NCBI GenBank assembly: GCA_009733775.1
Contig: WOGZ01000033.1
Location: forward strand, 62,001 to 126,000
Direction: 5' to 3'
Source of the DNA: Alectoria sarmentosa
Taxonomy: Eukaryota; Ascomycota; Lecanoromycetes; Lecanorales; Parmeliaceae
Length of the DNA stretch: 64,000 nt
Positions within the stretch are counted from its first letter, which is position 1. The number at the start of each line of letters is the position of its first letter. The position numbers and the translations under genes were made by a program. The notes under the pieces were generated by a model that was given only the letters and a program-made list of their open reading frames with translations, searched no databases and had not been told where the DNA came from. This document shows positions 1-10,803 of this stretch, piece after piece.

Positions 1-1
1 C

Positions 2-691
2 CTCCTTCCCTCCCGCTCCTCCGCCATCGTCTGGCGCGGCCCCAAAAAGACAGCTATGGTCCGCCAATTCCTCACCGACGTCCTCTGGCCACCAACGGAT
101 TACCTCCTCATCGACACCCCGCCTGGCACATCCGACGAACACATCTCCCTCGCCGAAACCCTGCAATCGAAATGCCTGCCCGACCAACTTGCGGGCGCCG
201 TGATCGTCACAACGCCGCAAGCTGTGGCGATCAGTGATGTAAGGAAGGAAGTCAACTTCTGTCGGAAGGTGGGGGTGGAGGTGTTGGGGGTGGTGGAAAA
301 TATGAGCGGGTATGTGTGCGAGTGTTGCGGGGAGAAGGCGAATCTATTTGGAAAGGGGGGCGGGAAGGTTATGGCGGAGAGTTTTGAGGTACCATTTCTA
401 GGAGGCGTGCCAGTGGATAGGCAATGGGGAGTGCTGGTGGAGGAGGGGAGGAGACCGAGCTATGGGGCTATTGAGAATCGTGGTGAGGGGGAAGAGAAAG
501 GGGAGAAAAAAGGATGGGATGAGAGCGAAGAGGGTTGGGAAAAACCTGATGGCCTGGAAAGTGACGAGGAGAGGAAGGAAGACGGGCTGTTGGTTGATAG
601 ATACAGAAGTTGCTCGCTCTGTGGGGTTTTTCAGAGCATTACGAAACAGCTGGCTGACATTGTGGAAAGGAGAAGCAACGGAGCTGTTTGA
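2..691 (+). CDS. CFD1: Cytosolic Fe-S cluster assembly factor CFD1/NUBP2 (3' part; 5' end outside window)
   Basis: This is the C-terminal part of a Mrp/Nbp35-type P-loop NTPase. Cfd1 pairs with Nbp35 as the scaffold of the cytosolic iron-sulfur assembly (CIA) machinery. The frame is open from base 2 through the ATG at 56, so that ATG is internal and the gene begins upstream of the window. The visible sequence has the Walker-B/switch segment DTPPGTSDEH, the VTTPQ..A..DVRK stretch and the family signature VENMSGYVCECCGE. The CxxC of that signature, here CECC, is the bridging-cluster ligand pair of Cfd1/Nbp35. The short tail after it (YRSCSLCGVF) matches Cfd1 rather than the longer Nbp35. An acidic, Lys/Glu-rich insert lies between the GGVPVDRQ block and the tail. 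It faces SHP1 convergently, 226 bp away. The family assignment is firm; Cfd1 versus Nbp35 rests on the C-terminus only. Confidence 0.9.
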   Translation, partial: LLPSRSSAIVWRGPKKTAMVRQFLTDVLWPPTDYLLIDTPPGTSDEHISLAETLQSKCLPDQLAGAVIVTTPQAVAISDVRKEVNFCRKVGVEVLGVVENMSGYVCECCGEKANLFGKGGGKVMAESFEVPFLGGVPVDRQWGVLVEEGRRPSYGAIENRGEGEEKGEKKGWDESEEGWEKPDGLESDEERKEDGLLVDRYRSCSLCGVFQSITKQLADIVERRSNGAV

Positions 692-917
692 TGGATATTC
701 TTTCCAACTCTGTAAGTTCATTGCAATGTTGCATTGGGGACGTCACAGATTAATTCTACATCATGAGCATTGTGATCATTTCTACATCATCATGTCTATA
801 TTCATTGTGGGAAACTGGTGCTAGCTATGCATGGCATCATGGCATGGTAAAAGAGCATCCATCTATCACGAGAGCCTCCCTCTTCGAACGCCAGCTATGC
901 ATTGCTTCAGTTTCCGT

Positions 918-2258
918 CTATGACCATTTCTGAACCACTACCCCGCCTCTCTTGAATTCCGACAAGTCTCCCAGCACCTGGCTCTTATCGCTTAGCTCCT
1001 TGCTTGGGAAAGTAGTCAGGAGGACCCATGAGCGAGTACGGCTCGCTGGGTTGGACGCCGTGACAAAAGAGTAGACGTCCCCAATAGTGTGAGTGGTATT
1101 GAAGCGAGCGGGAAGGCGTGTACCATCTCCTAACCGTATCTGCAACGAAAGAGTAGGCTGGGACTCGTTCACATCAACTGCAGCTGATTGTGTCGAAGTT
1201 GCAGCTGCCGGAGCGGCCGCTGGTACTGGCGCAGGTGCCGGTTCTGCTGTCCTGCTTGATACCCCAGGAGTTGGACTGCCCAGTCTCTGGCCCCCACCAC
1301 CAAATGGCATATACTTCTTCTTCGGCTGCACGTACTTCTCCGAATGCTGATCCAGCTTCACATCCACCTCTTGACCTGGCTGAACGTTTAGTATGGCAAT
1401 TGGGGCGCGGCCGGTCTTGATTTGACCGAGGATGGCGGCATTTGCTGGATCATCTGAGCGGTAAAGTGGTCCGTCATCGACTGAGAAACCGTCGGCCCAG
1501 AAGTGGAGACGGCGCTCTACTGGTGGTGCGCGCTGCTGTCGAGATGCGTTCGGGTCTTCGATGGTTTGGCTGGGAGTGTCGTCGCCGCCAAGGGTGCGTG
1601 CGGTACCAGTGAAGCGAGAGCTTGAGCCGCGTGGATCATCTCCGCCTGGTCTGGGAGTATTCCTAGAAATGTTTTAGCATTGCAGAGAATTGCAAGTTGG
1701 CTTGCAACCTACTTTTGTGCTTTCTTGATAATCTTCTTTCTGAGCTTTTCCGCGTTGTTGGGATTCTCCACAGCTAAGCCAGACTTCTCACCTCCTGCGT
1801 ATAGATCCGGGTTATCGTCATCGCTCGGATCAAAGTCGTCGTCGTCGTCATCGTCGTCACCGTGGCCGTGACCGTGGCCTCCGTGGCTAGGTCCCCCGCC
1901 ACCACTCAGGTCTCCCAGAGTAGCGAACTTCTTCTTCGGCGCCTGCGTTGCAGATGGAGGTGGGGGCATGCTGGAAGAAGTTGGTATCGGTTGTGGAGCT
2001 GAAGATGTAGCTGCAGGAGTCTCTGGAGCTTGATTGTCTTCGTCTATTCCTTTTGGGCGGTTGAAATATTCAGTGACTGCAACACCATAATTCCAAGAGT
2101 TGTCAGCGAGATATTTCTGAGCCTATCATTTGGCCATGTCAGCTCAAAGCTCCTAGTAGAGGAAGGAGCCATGCGGAAATTACCACTTGTGGTGTTACTC
2201 CAGCTATACCCACGAACTCTGAGATCAGTGCGTCGTGAAGACGCTGTTCTTCTGCCAT
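918..2258 (-). CDS. SHP1: UBX-domain Cdc48/p97 cofactor Shp1 (p47-like; UBA-SEP-UBX)
   Basis: This adaptor recruits the AAA ATPase Cdc48 to ubiquitinated substrates and membranes. Exons on the minus strand are 2258-2184, 2122-1713 and 1662-918. Their phases agree and give 409 aa. The first intron (2123-2183) has the branch-like CTGAC just before TAG; the second is 1663-1712. Domains in order are: an N-terminal UBA domain (residues about 1-50, beginning MAEEQRLHDALISEF); a Pro-rich linker; a Gly/His then poly-Asp patch (DDDDDDDDFDPSDDD); a SEP domain (about 200-275, containing RLHFWADGFSVDDGPLYR); the YMPFGGGGQRLGSPTPG stretch that often binds Cdc48/PP1 in this family; and a C-terminal UBX domain (about 330-409). 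The order matches yeast Shp1 and mammalian p47. It is divergent from MIM1, 325 bp away, so the two may share a promoter region. Confidence 0.93.
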
Positions 2259-2583
2259 GAAATTCCAAAGGGTATTCGGGAATACGAGTTGTGAACAGCT
2301 TGATAAGAAGGTCTTCAGCCGTGCGAAAATTTATTTCATGGGTTATGTGAGTTGAAAGTACACAGTATTGAAGCTTGAGTATGTAGTCGTGTATGACGGA
2401 TACTTGATGCTAAATCTTTTGTTTCATGGTTAACACTTCAACTTGAGAAGGTTTGCCGAGTGTCTTATTCAAGTCACTCAAGTCCGAAAACCTTTCCTAT
2501 GATACAGCCAATATGGCTGCATGACATCCAAGAGATAATTGCTGCGCCGGAACCCCTTCGAATTTCCGCTCCACTGTCTCACC

Positions 2584-3106
2584 ATGGCTGAAGAACCGTC
2601 GCGGCGAGACTTGACTGCATCCTCTGCCACGATCCCCTCCGACAGCGAGAACTACTCTTCCTCCCAGACCGAACTTTCTCCCTCCCCACCATCTTCCTCG
2701 AGCTCGCCGATGATATTATACTCGCCGCCTACGATATGGGGTCTGCTGCGGGGTGCAGCGATCAATATACTCCTACCATTCGTTAATGGGCTGATGCTGG
2801 GATTTGGGGAGCTATTTGCTCACGAGGCTGCTTTCAGACTTGGGTGGTCAGGGACAAAGGTACGTACTCTGATTCTTAGATTAGATATTAGAGTGGCAGA
2901 CTGTTAGCTTGGATAGCTGCTGGCTGCGGATGTTTTGCTTGCCTCGCTTCACTCCTTCCCTCGCCTGTGCTGACCATCGATCCCATCAGATCTTCCCCAG
3001 CGGACGTAGTTCGAGATCAGTAGGACCAGGCATTGAGATACGAGATGACCCGTCAGAAAGGATACGGCGGGAACAAGATTTGGACGACATGACATCTCTA
3101 GAGTGA
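2584..3106 (+). CDS. MIM1: Mitochondrial outer-membrane insertase subunit Mim1/Tom13
   Basis: Mim1 promotes insertion of alpha-helical proteins and assembly of the TOM complex in the mitochondrial outer membrane. Exons are 2584-2859 and 2990-3106, giving 130 aa. The intron has an AAG/GTACGT donor, a GCTGAC branch-like sequence and CCATCAG at its 3' end. The start was chosen because ACCATGG is an ideal start context and no in-frame ATG lies upstream. The N-terminus is Ser-rich. One membrane segment follows, with the glycine-rich motif FVNGLMLGFGE that drives Mim1 oligomerisation. The C-terminal SRSVGPGIEIRDDP...REQ..LDDMTSLE block is the family signature in ascomycetes. The length is normal for a filamentous-fungal Tom13. 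Confidence 0.9.
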
Positions 3107-3893
3107 AGCCCATACAAGTGGTGGAAGGGAGTCAATCACCAACTCTTATAGACGAGGATTGGCTGTACATACGGCGCTCAAAGCTCTACAAGGATTAGAA
3201 CAGGCATTTCTGGGCGTCAGACCAGCGAAACAGGGTACTTGCAGAAGCCATGTGATTCCAATGTTATATATCAAGCCTGTTCAGACGGGTTACCAACCCC
3301 TCTGTATGAGGCTGCTTCCCTACATCTTCCATCATTCAAAGTACAGGCTGTTTCAGAGATACACTTTCCTATCCGCTCGTGAGAATTTCTTGCATTGCCC
3401 ATCATTAAGTGAAGGTGATTTCTCGATTATGGAGGTGAATCTAGGCTGATGTCCGTGAAGCTCAGGAATTATCCTCGAGATACAAATCTTTGTGCTGTTC
3501 GGTTTATTGTATCTGTGCTGATGGACGTGTGGTTGAGCACCTCGCTGGTCAAATGTTGTACAAAGGCTGTACAAAGGCTGGGCTTACTACTTGATGAGTT
3601 TTAATGAGTACGAGCACCTTCTACATTGAAGTGGATGCATGGCTGTGTGAATAAAAATTTCGGATTGGATGAACGCATCGTTGGCTACGTAAGATTGCCA
3701 CCAATGTCAAGAAGCGCGAAACGACGACAGCACAATAAGAGAAGCTTCTATTACAAACGTGTGAGCTATTTATCCAGGCCCACGACCTTGTCCATCAACA
3801 CCCTGACCTAACTAAATCCAAAAAAAGTCAATGCATTTATTTCCAGTATAGCATACTCCGTTCGTTATGAATTTGTGCCTTCCGTGCGCACTC
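3107..3893. other. Intergenic, no supported gene
   Basis: This 0.8-kb stretch lies between MIM1 and the pseudogene at 3894. The best open frame (3159-3449, plus) has no recognisable motif and biased, non-coding-looking composition. A short direct duplication of GTACAAAGGCT occurs near 3556-3579. Nothing else could be supported. Confidence 0.5.
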
Positions 3894-5381
3894 TTAGTTT
3901 ATCAACAAATCTTTCCTACTTCCAAAGACCCCATGCATCAAGTCACCAATCACGAATTTCTTGATCGCTGACCTCCACAGGGTCGATTCTAAAACGGGCC
4001 GGTCATTTCGATCATCTTCAGCTAGAACAAATTCCGGTCCAGCCATGTCAGAGTCTGGAGACGCCTCGGTCAAGTCCTCAGCGGCGCTTCGCAGAGCGTG
4101 CTGGCTTCCTCTTTCTGGAGCGCAAACCTCTTTGTCTCCTAAGAATGTCGCAAGAGCCTCACGTTTCCTTAGCTCGCGCAGTTGCTCCATAGGGATCGGA
4201 TTGCTGTAAGCGCAAGCCTCTCGGAGACGGTTAGGACTTGATATTTTGGTCTACCCGTTCAGAAGGCCTCGATAGTCGCTTCGATCTCGATCGCCTGTTC
4301 TCGATCGAGGACCATTATCGCTAGGAGGATGCCATTAAGCGCGTGTTTCCGCAAATATGGCTCGCTCAGGTGGTCTGGATGGGATGCGGCACTGCGTAGG
4401 TTTCGTGCTTGAAGAAGGACTTCCTTACGGAGCCCCCAGTGGCAGAAGAGTTGATATTCCTTATTTGGAGACATCCCTGGGTCCAGAGAACTGTCGTAAG
4501 ATAGCATTCTGCACAAATAATGTTCCCAGCTCTGCTGCATTTCGCACTGTTCCGGCCATTCCCAGTGGCGGCTCTTCAACGCTGCTGGATTTACGCATTG
4601 AGTAAATCGGAAACACAACTCTTCTAGCGAGTGCTGCAACCAGGTGTGAGCTTGGAGTAATGTTGCAGGTGGCATCTGAGGACCAAAGAGGAGCTGGTCC
4701 GCTGCTTTTCTCGTGTCCAACTCCATATAAGGGGCGCCGAGTACGTATCGGAAGACTTGCTAAATCCCAAATGCTTGGTCCCAATCATCAAGCAGCTCCG
4801 GGAATTTCATCGAGTACCAGAGCGCGTCGATTTCAATTATTTCACGATGGATTGCTTTGTGTCTCAACAACTTGATAGCGTCCAGTATGTCTTTCTGAAT
4901 AGCGGAATACTTATTCGTTGGTAGGACTAGGAGTCTGAGGAGGTCGGTCCAGTCATCTATTTCGATTGTGTCGGGCTTCCAATCTCGCATGCTGCATAAG
5001 CCCTTTGGGTACGTGCCGTTATAATTCCGTACGAAATCCGACACACGCCTCCGCAGAGAGAAATAAATAAGTTCGGAAGTAGTGTTGAGTGAGGAAAGGC
5101 ATATCAAAGACAGCATATTTTCCAGCCCCAGTGTCCCATGTTTCGCGAAACCACCAAACACTGCAATTCGACCCATTGACCATCTCGAAGTCGAGGAGAG
5201 GCCTCCGTTTGGCGCGCCATGGCTCGTTCGCCAAGATTCGCATCTTGAGACTCTTCAGGAGCCCTGGTCGAAAGCGTGGTTGATCCCAAAAGCATCGTTC
5301 ATCACGATTTCTGAATTCCAGTTCTCGATCGGAGACTGCCACCCAGTCTCCGTCTACCCAGAGGATCGACATTTCAGCCAT
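3894..5381 (-). pseudogene. Fungal-specific hypothetical protein gene, frameshifted and interrupted
   Basis: Reading down the minus strand from the ATG at 5381 (MAEMSILWVDGDWVAV) gives a protein of a large ascomycete family with no assigned function. It is recognisable by an N-terminal block with SVWWFRETWD and LTQHYFRTYL, a middle block IDDWTDLLRLL....LRHKAIHR, and a C-terminal block NPIPMEQLRELRKREAL. The blocks sit in different frames. The frame must shift near 5035-5050, where LSAEACVGF runs into a stop while DFVRNYNG continues in another frame. An in-frame TAG at 4760-4762 falls inside the expected xVYRxVLGxP region (here I*QVFRYVLGAP). A further TGA and a phase mismatch occur near 4256-4261, just before a plausible intron. 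An unusual intron could explain one break but not all three. The family name is unknown to me, so no function is offered. Confidence 0.6.
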
Positions 5382-7189
5382 CAGTGATCTAGTCGACTGC
5401 GGGTCGCCAGGGAGGAACAATCAGCTTAAAAGGAGATAACGGTTCGTAGTGTCTGATCAAAGAGCTTGAACGCTATGCTGCGTATAGAGTCTTAAGTTCG
5501 AATACAGATGTAGGAACGTGTCGTGATCGGCGTTCATTTGTGTGTCTTGTTCATGTGTTTTATACTTGTCGAGTCTGTTGAAATATATTCAGAATGGATG
5601 GATTTTTTATTCAAGATGTCTCTGGGACCAGTAGTATATACAGTAGCGAAATTAGGTGTTTCGGAACACGAGGTGACTGGGATGACTTGGGGGCCAAATT
5701 TTGACAGAGTCTTCTAGAATTATATATGTAGAGATGCTGCATTGAAATCATTCTCGTGTTAAAAAGAAATGACAGCATTTTTAACACCATTGGATTGGGA
5801 GGGTGATGAATTATAAGTAGCTTGAGTGCTGGCTGTTATCGCTCCTGGTAATATGTGCTGGGGCGCAGGCTTCCCAATAGTGGAAAGCTTGGAAGATCTC
5901 TACAATTGACTATTACTTGTTTTTTTAGACTCGGGGGAGACCCTCGAAACTTCCCTTTCCCTCCGAGAGCTCTCCGAGGGTTCTCCGAGGGTTTTTGTCG
6001 GAGGAATTGTCGAAACAAACTCGAAATCATGATATATGATACATTATATATGGGACTTCGAGTTTGCTTCGACAGCCCCTCCGGCAGAAGCCCTCGAAGA
6101 GCCCTCAAAGAGCTCCGGAGGGTAAAAGGATTCAAAAAAAGAGTCTGTCAAAGGCTCCGAGCATTCAAAAGGTTCTAAAAAAATTTCGATCCACCCGATC
6201 AAATTTCATAAAAATAACATCATTCGAAAGCGCGTATTCGAATCTATAATTCTATTTATTCATTTTGTTATCATATGACATATGACACGAAAAGAATAAG
6301 AAAGAATAGAATATAAGAAATTGATGTTCGAGGTTCAGCCTTATGATGAAACCTCTTTGAAACGTACCCGCGTTTAGATCGAAAATGAAGAAATAAAGTG
6401 AATTTTAGCTTGAAAATCGTGAAATCTGAAGATTTGATTGATGGAACCTTGTTTTAAGCATATCTATCATTTTCCTGTATAACTTTTGAGCATGAAGAAA
6501 GCAAGCTTTCCAAAAAGTCTCAGTGCTGAACCTGCAACCTTTAAACCTTATCGAGAGACACAATATGAGAAGTGATTAACGACCAACCCATCCTTGCTTT
6601 CCAACGAATCCGGGGGTCATTGATAAAACAAGCAGGTCCATTGAACCAAGGACATCTTTGGTTTGGGGTCAGCCAGTCATGATCATTTGGCTTGACTATT
6701 GATGAGCGGAAGAGGGTATTCATATTCAGGACAGCACAAAGAGCACCAGAGACCATGATTGCCAATGCAAAAACCGAGACACAAGCTGAGCTATCTGCTC
6801 TTACAACAATGTGACTGTCTGAATGTAAGCGTAACCACGCAAAGTTCTTTTTCTTGATGATCTTCTATAACGGCTGGGTTGAGACTTGTTTTAACGAAAG
6901 CTTTCTAAAAGCAAGCAATGAAGGAGCAGGCTGTAAAGAAGCAAACAAAGAGACAAGAAATTTCAACGACAACGCCACAACGCAATGTGGCTCTACTGGG
7001 GAGTTAATATATTTCCACCACACCACTTTGTGCATTTTGCAATTAGCTGGGATGTTGAGCATGGAGCTTTGAAGAATTCCTAGTTCCGTCGCGTGATTTA
7101 TTGAATTTACATCTCGGCAGACCTTCCCGATCGAGATTTGAGGGAAGACGCAAGCTCGTCGCGGATTTTCTTGAACCTTCAAGCCAAGC
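5382..7189. other. Intergenic, AT-rich, with one foldback element
   Basis: This is 1.8 kb without a supported gene. Short open frames on both strands lack motifs. The distal part (about 6180-6560) is AT-rich. The only clear structure is the long inverted repeat at 5927-6146, listed separately. Confidence 0.5.
5927..6146. repeat. Long imperfect palindrome, MITE-like foldback element
   Basis: The left arm (5960-6025) and right arm (6057-6121) are about 65-bp imperfect reverse complements around a loop of about 31 bp. For example, TGTCGAAACAAACTCGAA on the left pairs with TTCGAGTTTGCTTCGACA on the right. Both arms carry repeated CTCCGAGGG/CCCTCGAAG motifs. Weaker pairing continues outward to AGACTC near 5927 and GAGTCT near 6141. 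Most differences are transitions, which would fit RIP or simple decay. No target-site duplication was resolved. Confidence 0.6.
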
Positions 7190-8777
7190 ATGATACAGGC
7201 TCGCTGTCTTCATAGATCGGGCCACCGCCTCACAAATAGCAGTGGAACCCTGGCAAGCTCCCCACAGTCTGGCCCAAAAGTACAACCTCTAAAGTTTTAT
7301 GCGCTTCTGTTTGACGTCTGTTGACTATTTCACGTAGTTTTATTCCGCATTTGCTGGAGCCACCTCGAGACATAAATTTGCTACAAACTCCTCGATACGA
7401 CCACAGAAGCCACGGCAATTGCGCCAATGGCCACCTCAGCCCCTCAACGGCAATCTCGTACGACGATTCGCCTCGACGACACCAACTCCGCCTATCGCTG
7501 AGGTCCAATCCGACTATGTTCTTCCTCCTCAAACCTCCGCCCCAACGGGGGAGGAATTCCTATCAACCTCGCTCGACGAGGTGACCTCTTCTATACCTCC
7601 ACCTGTCTACGAACACCTCGGTTTTCTGAAAGAGATGGGTCTTGATTACGGCTGGGGTCCAACGGCCTTCGTGGAGACCCTGCTGGAACATGTCCATGTC
7701 TATCTTGGCACACCTTGGTGGGCGTCCATCGGTATCTCAATGTTAATCATCAGAGCTGCGCTCGTCAAGTTCTACATTGATGCTGCCGACTCCAGCGCCC
7801 GACGTCAACTCATCAAGAATATAGAAGAACCCATCGTGGCGCGGATCAAAGTCGCGCAAGCCGAAAGAAACCAGAGGGCTTTGCGGGAAGCTTGGTACGA
7901 ACGGAGTGCCCTACGAAAAAGCGCTGGCATAATATGGTGGAAATCATTCGGCCCTTTCTTGCAATTACCTATTGGATTTGGTACCTTTCGGCTCATGAGA
8001 GGTATGGCTTATCTACCGGTACCTGGTCTTGATGCCGGAGGATTGCTGTGGATGCCTGATTTGACTCAATCGGATCCTTACTTCATTCTACCTATTGCCA
8101 CGGCCGTGGCGTACTATTTCACATTCAAGGTACCCAGGCATATGGTCGAATGATGACAGATGCATTGGCTAATGCGGCGTTAGAAAGGAGGAGAGACTGG
8201 GAGCAACGATCTGGTCAGCAAAAGGACGCAGCAGGTATTCCTCTACGTGATCCCTCCTTTCAGTGGATTCATTATGATGTTTTGGCCTGGTGGGTTGCAA
8301 TTAACCTTTTTTATCTCTGCCATGATATCCGGGACACAAGCTGCATTGTTTAGGAGTGCTTGGTTTCGAAATCTCGTTGGCATTCAACCGTTACCCGATT
8401 CAGCTGCACCAAAGCCGCAATCCAAAACGTATTCTGCGACACTGAATCGATACCAAGCACCATCGAGTACTCCATCAACTTCAGACACCCCGAAAGGAAT
8501 TTTTGGAAATATCAAGGGTGCAGTGTCAGATATTATGAAACTTGGAGAAAAGTTCTCGGGGCGGCAAGGTCAGACGAGTAGGCTTACAGATGGAGAGAAG
8601 AAGCATGCCCATACTTATGAGCAAAAGAGGAAGAGAGAAATTGCGCGCGATGCTGAGATGAAACGAGGGTCTGCGCAGGCAAAGTTTGAAAGACAACAGG
8701 AGCAAGAGGCTACGGAGCAAGAGAGGAAGCAGAGACTCCAAAGGCGAGCAGAAAAGAAAATCAAGCAAATAAAATAA
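7190..8777 (+). CDS. OXA1: Mitochondrial inner-membrane insertase Oxa1 (YidC/Oxa1/Alb3 family)
   Basis: Oxa1 inserts mitochondrially and nuclear-encoded proteins into the inner membrane from the matrix side. Exons are 7190-7279, 7338-8129 and 8184-8777, giving 491 aa in consistent phase. The first exon starts with the ATG at 7190 and encodes a basic, Ser/Arg-rich presequence (MIQARCLHRSGHRL). Its intron ends at CACGTAG; the second intron runs GTACCC to GCGTTAG. The conserved membrane core begins around GWGPTAFVETLLEHVHVYLG and includes WWASIGISMLIIRAALV, FGPFLQLPIGFGTFRLMRG and VIPPFSGFIMMFWPGGLQLTFF. The Lys/Arg/Glu-rich C-terminal tail (about the last 100 residues) is the matrix coiled coil that contacts the mitoribosome. 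Oxa1 is preferred over Cox18 because of the basic tail and length. Confidence 0.9.
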
Positions 8778-10803
8778 GGCACGTTGCAAACGCAAAATTA
8801 ACATACAAGGTCATGCTTGTTTCTTCCAATGTTCGTGGTCCATATGGTGTACAATATCATCAACTTCTCTATCATCTCCTCACCGCTCCTGCAGAGCATT
8901 CACAGTGACCTACAGGAGATGCACAGCCACAAAAGATCTGAATCGGTAGCAGATGTCGCGCACGTTCATTACGCCGACCCGAATTGCCGTTCTGGGCCTC
9001 ACAGGACCAGCATGGATGAAACGAGAGATATAAGCGCATTCTAGCCGTGGAAACATGTCGCCGTCTTTGCGACTAATCAAGATAGTCGCAGTCCAAAAGG
9101 CCCGACGAAGTATGTACGGTAGGGCGCTCGAAAGTAAACTTCTCAGATCAAGAACCGACCGCGCATCGGTATCTAAAGAAACGGCAGACGGTGGCAGATA
9201 CTCTTTTGATGCTATTGGGACTGAACTGTGGGCACTTTTGCTTGCAACTCCATTGGTTTACCACTGATCACCATTGACCCCAAGACTTTTATTTCTGTAC
9301 GAGTGAGCTGACTCCTTTGAGTACTACTACTGACGTTGACATGGATGCAATCACTTCGCTTCGTGCCACGTTTAGGACCAAATGCTGACTGACTACTCGG
9401 CGATTTGCATCTCGTTCGTCTGCAATCGCATCCCCGCAGCATTTTGGTTATCAGTGCTATTGCAGGAGACAGGCAAAGTGGTGCAGGGTGAAGGACTACT
9501 TGGTAGATAACTAGTAGATGGAACTGCGAAAGTCTCCGATCCGCTGCTACGAGTATACACTACACATGAATTGACTTGGAGATCGAATCCAAACCTCTGC
9601 CGGCGTTTTGCATGACACCTCTGAAAGTCGGGACGTCAAATGTTCAAAAATGACAGACAAAACACGACCAGCAATGAGCAAACAGAATTTGCCAAAAGCT
9701 CCTGTGGCTTATGGCACGGTGCGACTGTTGGTGGCCGCCATCTCCCTGAGCCGGGAGTGTTTTGTCGCCGACTTGTCATTCTGTGTCAGATTGTTCTAGA
9801 TCATTCCATGCATATTTCCTTTCGTCTGATGTTTGCCCCACAAGTTTGCTACCTATGGCGCCTAGTCCTTTGTTAGCCATACGGGCTTATTATAACCCAT
9901 GGGCTCAGAACTCCGGCTACAGACATCCGCCCTTCAGTGGGCAAACCAGGCACGAACAAGGCCTTTTGGCGGTGCAGCGACCCCAAAGCAACAACTCATC
10001 CGGCTTCTGTGTTGGAGGTTTACTCGAGCTCGCGTTTGTTCGGCTGGTGGTATTTAATAGTATTGAGGTTCGATTCCTAATGGCGCTGGTACAATGGTGT
10101 AGCTGTTTTTTAATTTATTTTCTGCCTTCAAGTCCACAGACACAGAATCAACAAGGTTTCATTCCCACGCCCGGACTCGTCGAATACTCCCTCGGCAATG
10201 GCTCCTGGAGTTGGAGTTGGAGACTGGCGGGGTGGCCGGGGAGATGGAGAGTGAGCGGACGCCGGGGAGGGGGACATTGGTCATGGTGGGGGCTGGGGTT
10301 TGGGTGGGGTGGTTGGAGGTGCTGGCCAAGGGGGGCTATGGGAGGGGGGAGGGGCGAGGGGCGAGGGGCGAGGGGCGAGGGGCGTGGGGTTGGGGTTGGG
10401 GTTGGGGTCTGAAGAGGAAAAGGGTTGGGGAGAAGGGTGGGAGAGGGTTTGTTTGAGAAGTGGTTGAGGGGTGAGAAGCAAAGGCGTTAGATTGGTGGGA
10501 TGATGGGGTTACTTTCCGTTGTAATGATGGAAGTAGAGTGGAGAGGTCACATTTATAACGAATCATGTAGTCGATGTCTGCAGAGGTCTTGTGCTATTGT
10601 CAGGTTTCTAATTATATTTTTCTATTGCTTTAATTACTATAATTATTACGTTATTTTGGTGTAGCGCCCAAACCAAGTGAGCTGCAGTGAACCGTCGTCG
10701 AAGTGAATCTGATGCCATGATGATTCATGAGACGTTCTCAACACCTTCTCTCAGAATCCTGGGCTTACCGGTCTTTATCCAAAGACCAGCCAAGTCAGAA
10801 CCC
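8778..10803. other. Intergenic, no supported gene; contains G-rich repeats
   Basis: This 2-kb gap separates OXA1 from the convergent hapX. An open frame on the plus strand (9762-10412) ends in a Gly/Trp-rich run that simply translates the G-rich repeats. It is not considered a gene. The repeats at 10330-10408 are listed separately. Confidence 0.5.
10330..10408 (+). repeat. G-rich tandem repeats: GAGGGGC array followed by GGGGTT array
   Basis: About five copies of a 7-mer GAGGGGC unit pass directly into four GGGGTT units. The strand bias (nearly all G on the plus strand) and the G-runs of four or more could form stacked G-quadruplexes. It lies downstream of the hapX stop, on the strand opposite to hapX. 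Confidence 0.75.

Noticed and set aside
6865..7191. Minus-strand frame antisense to the OXA1 5' region
   Set aside because: It overlaps the well-supported first exon of OXA1 and shows no motif.
9762..10412. 216-residue open frame on the plus strand
   Set aside because: The second half only translates G-rich repeats, the first half has no motif, and open frames on the other strand overlap it.
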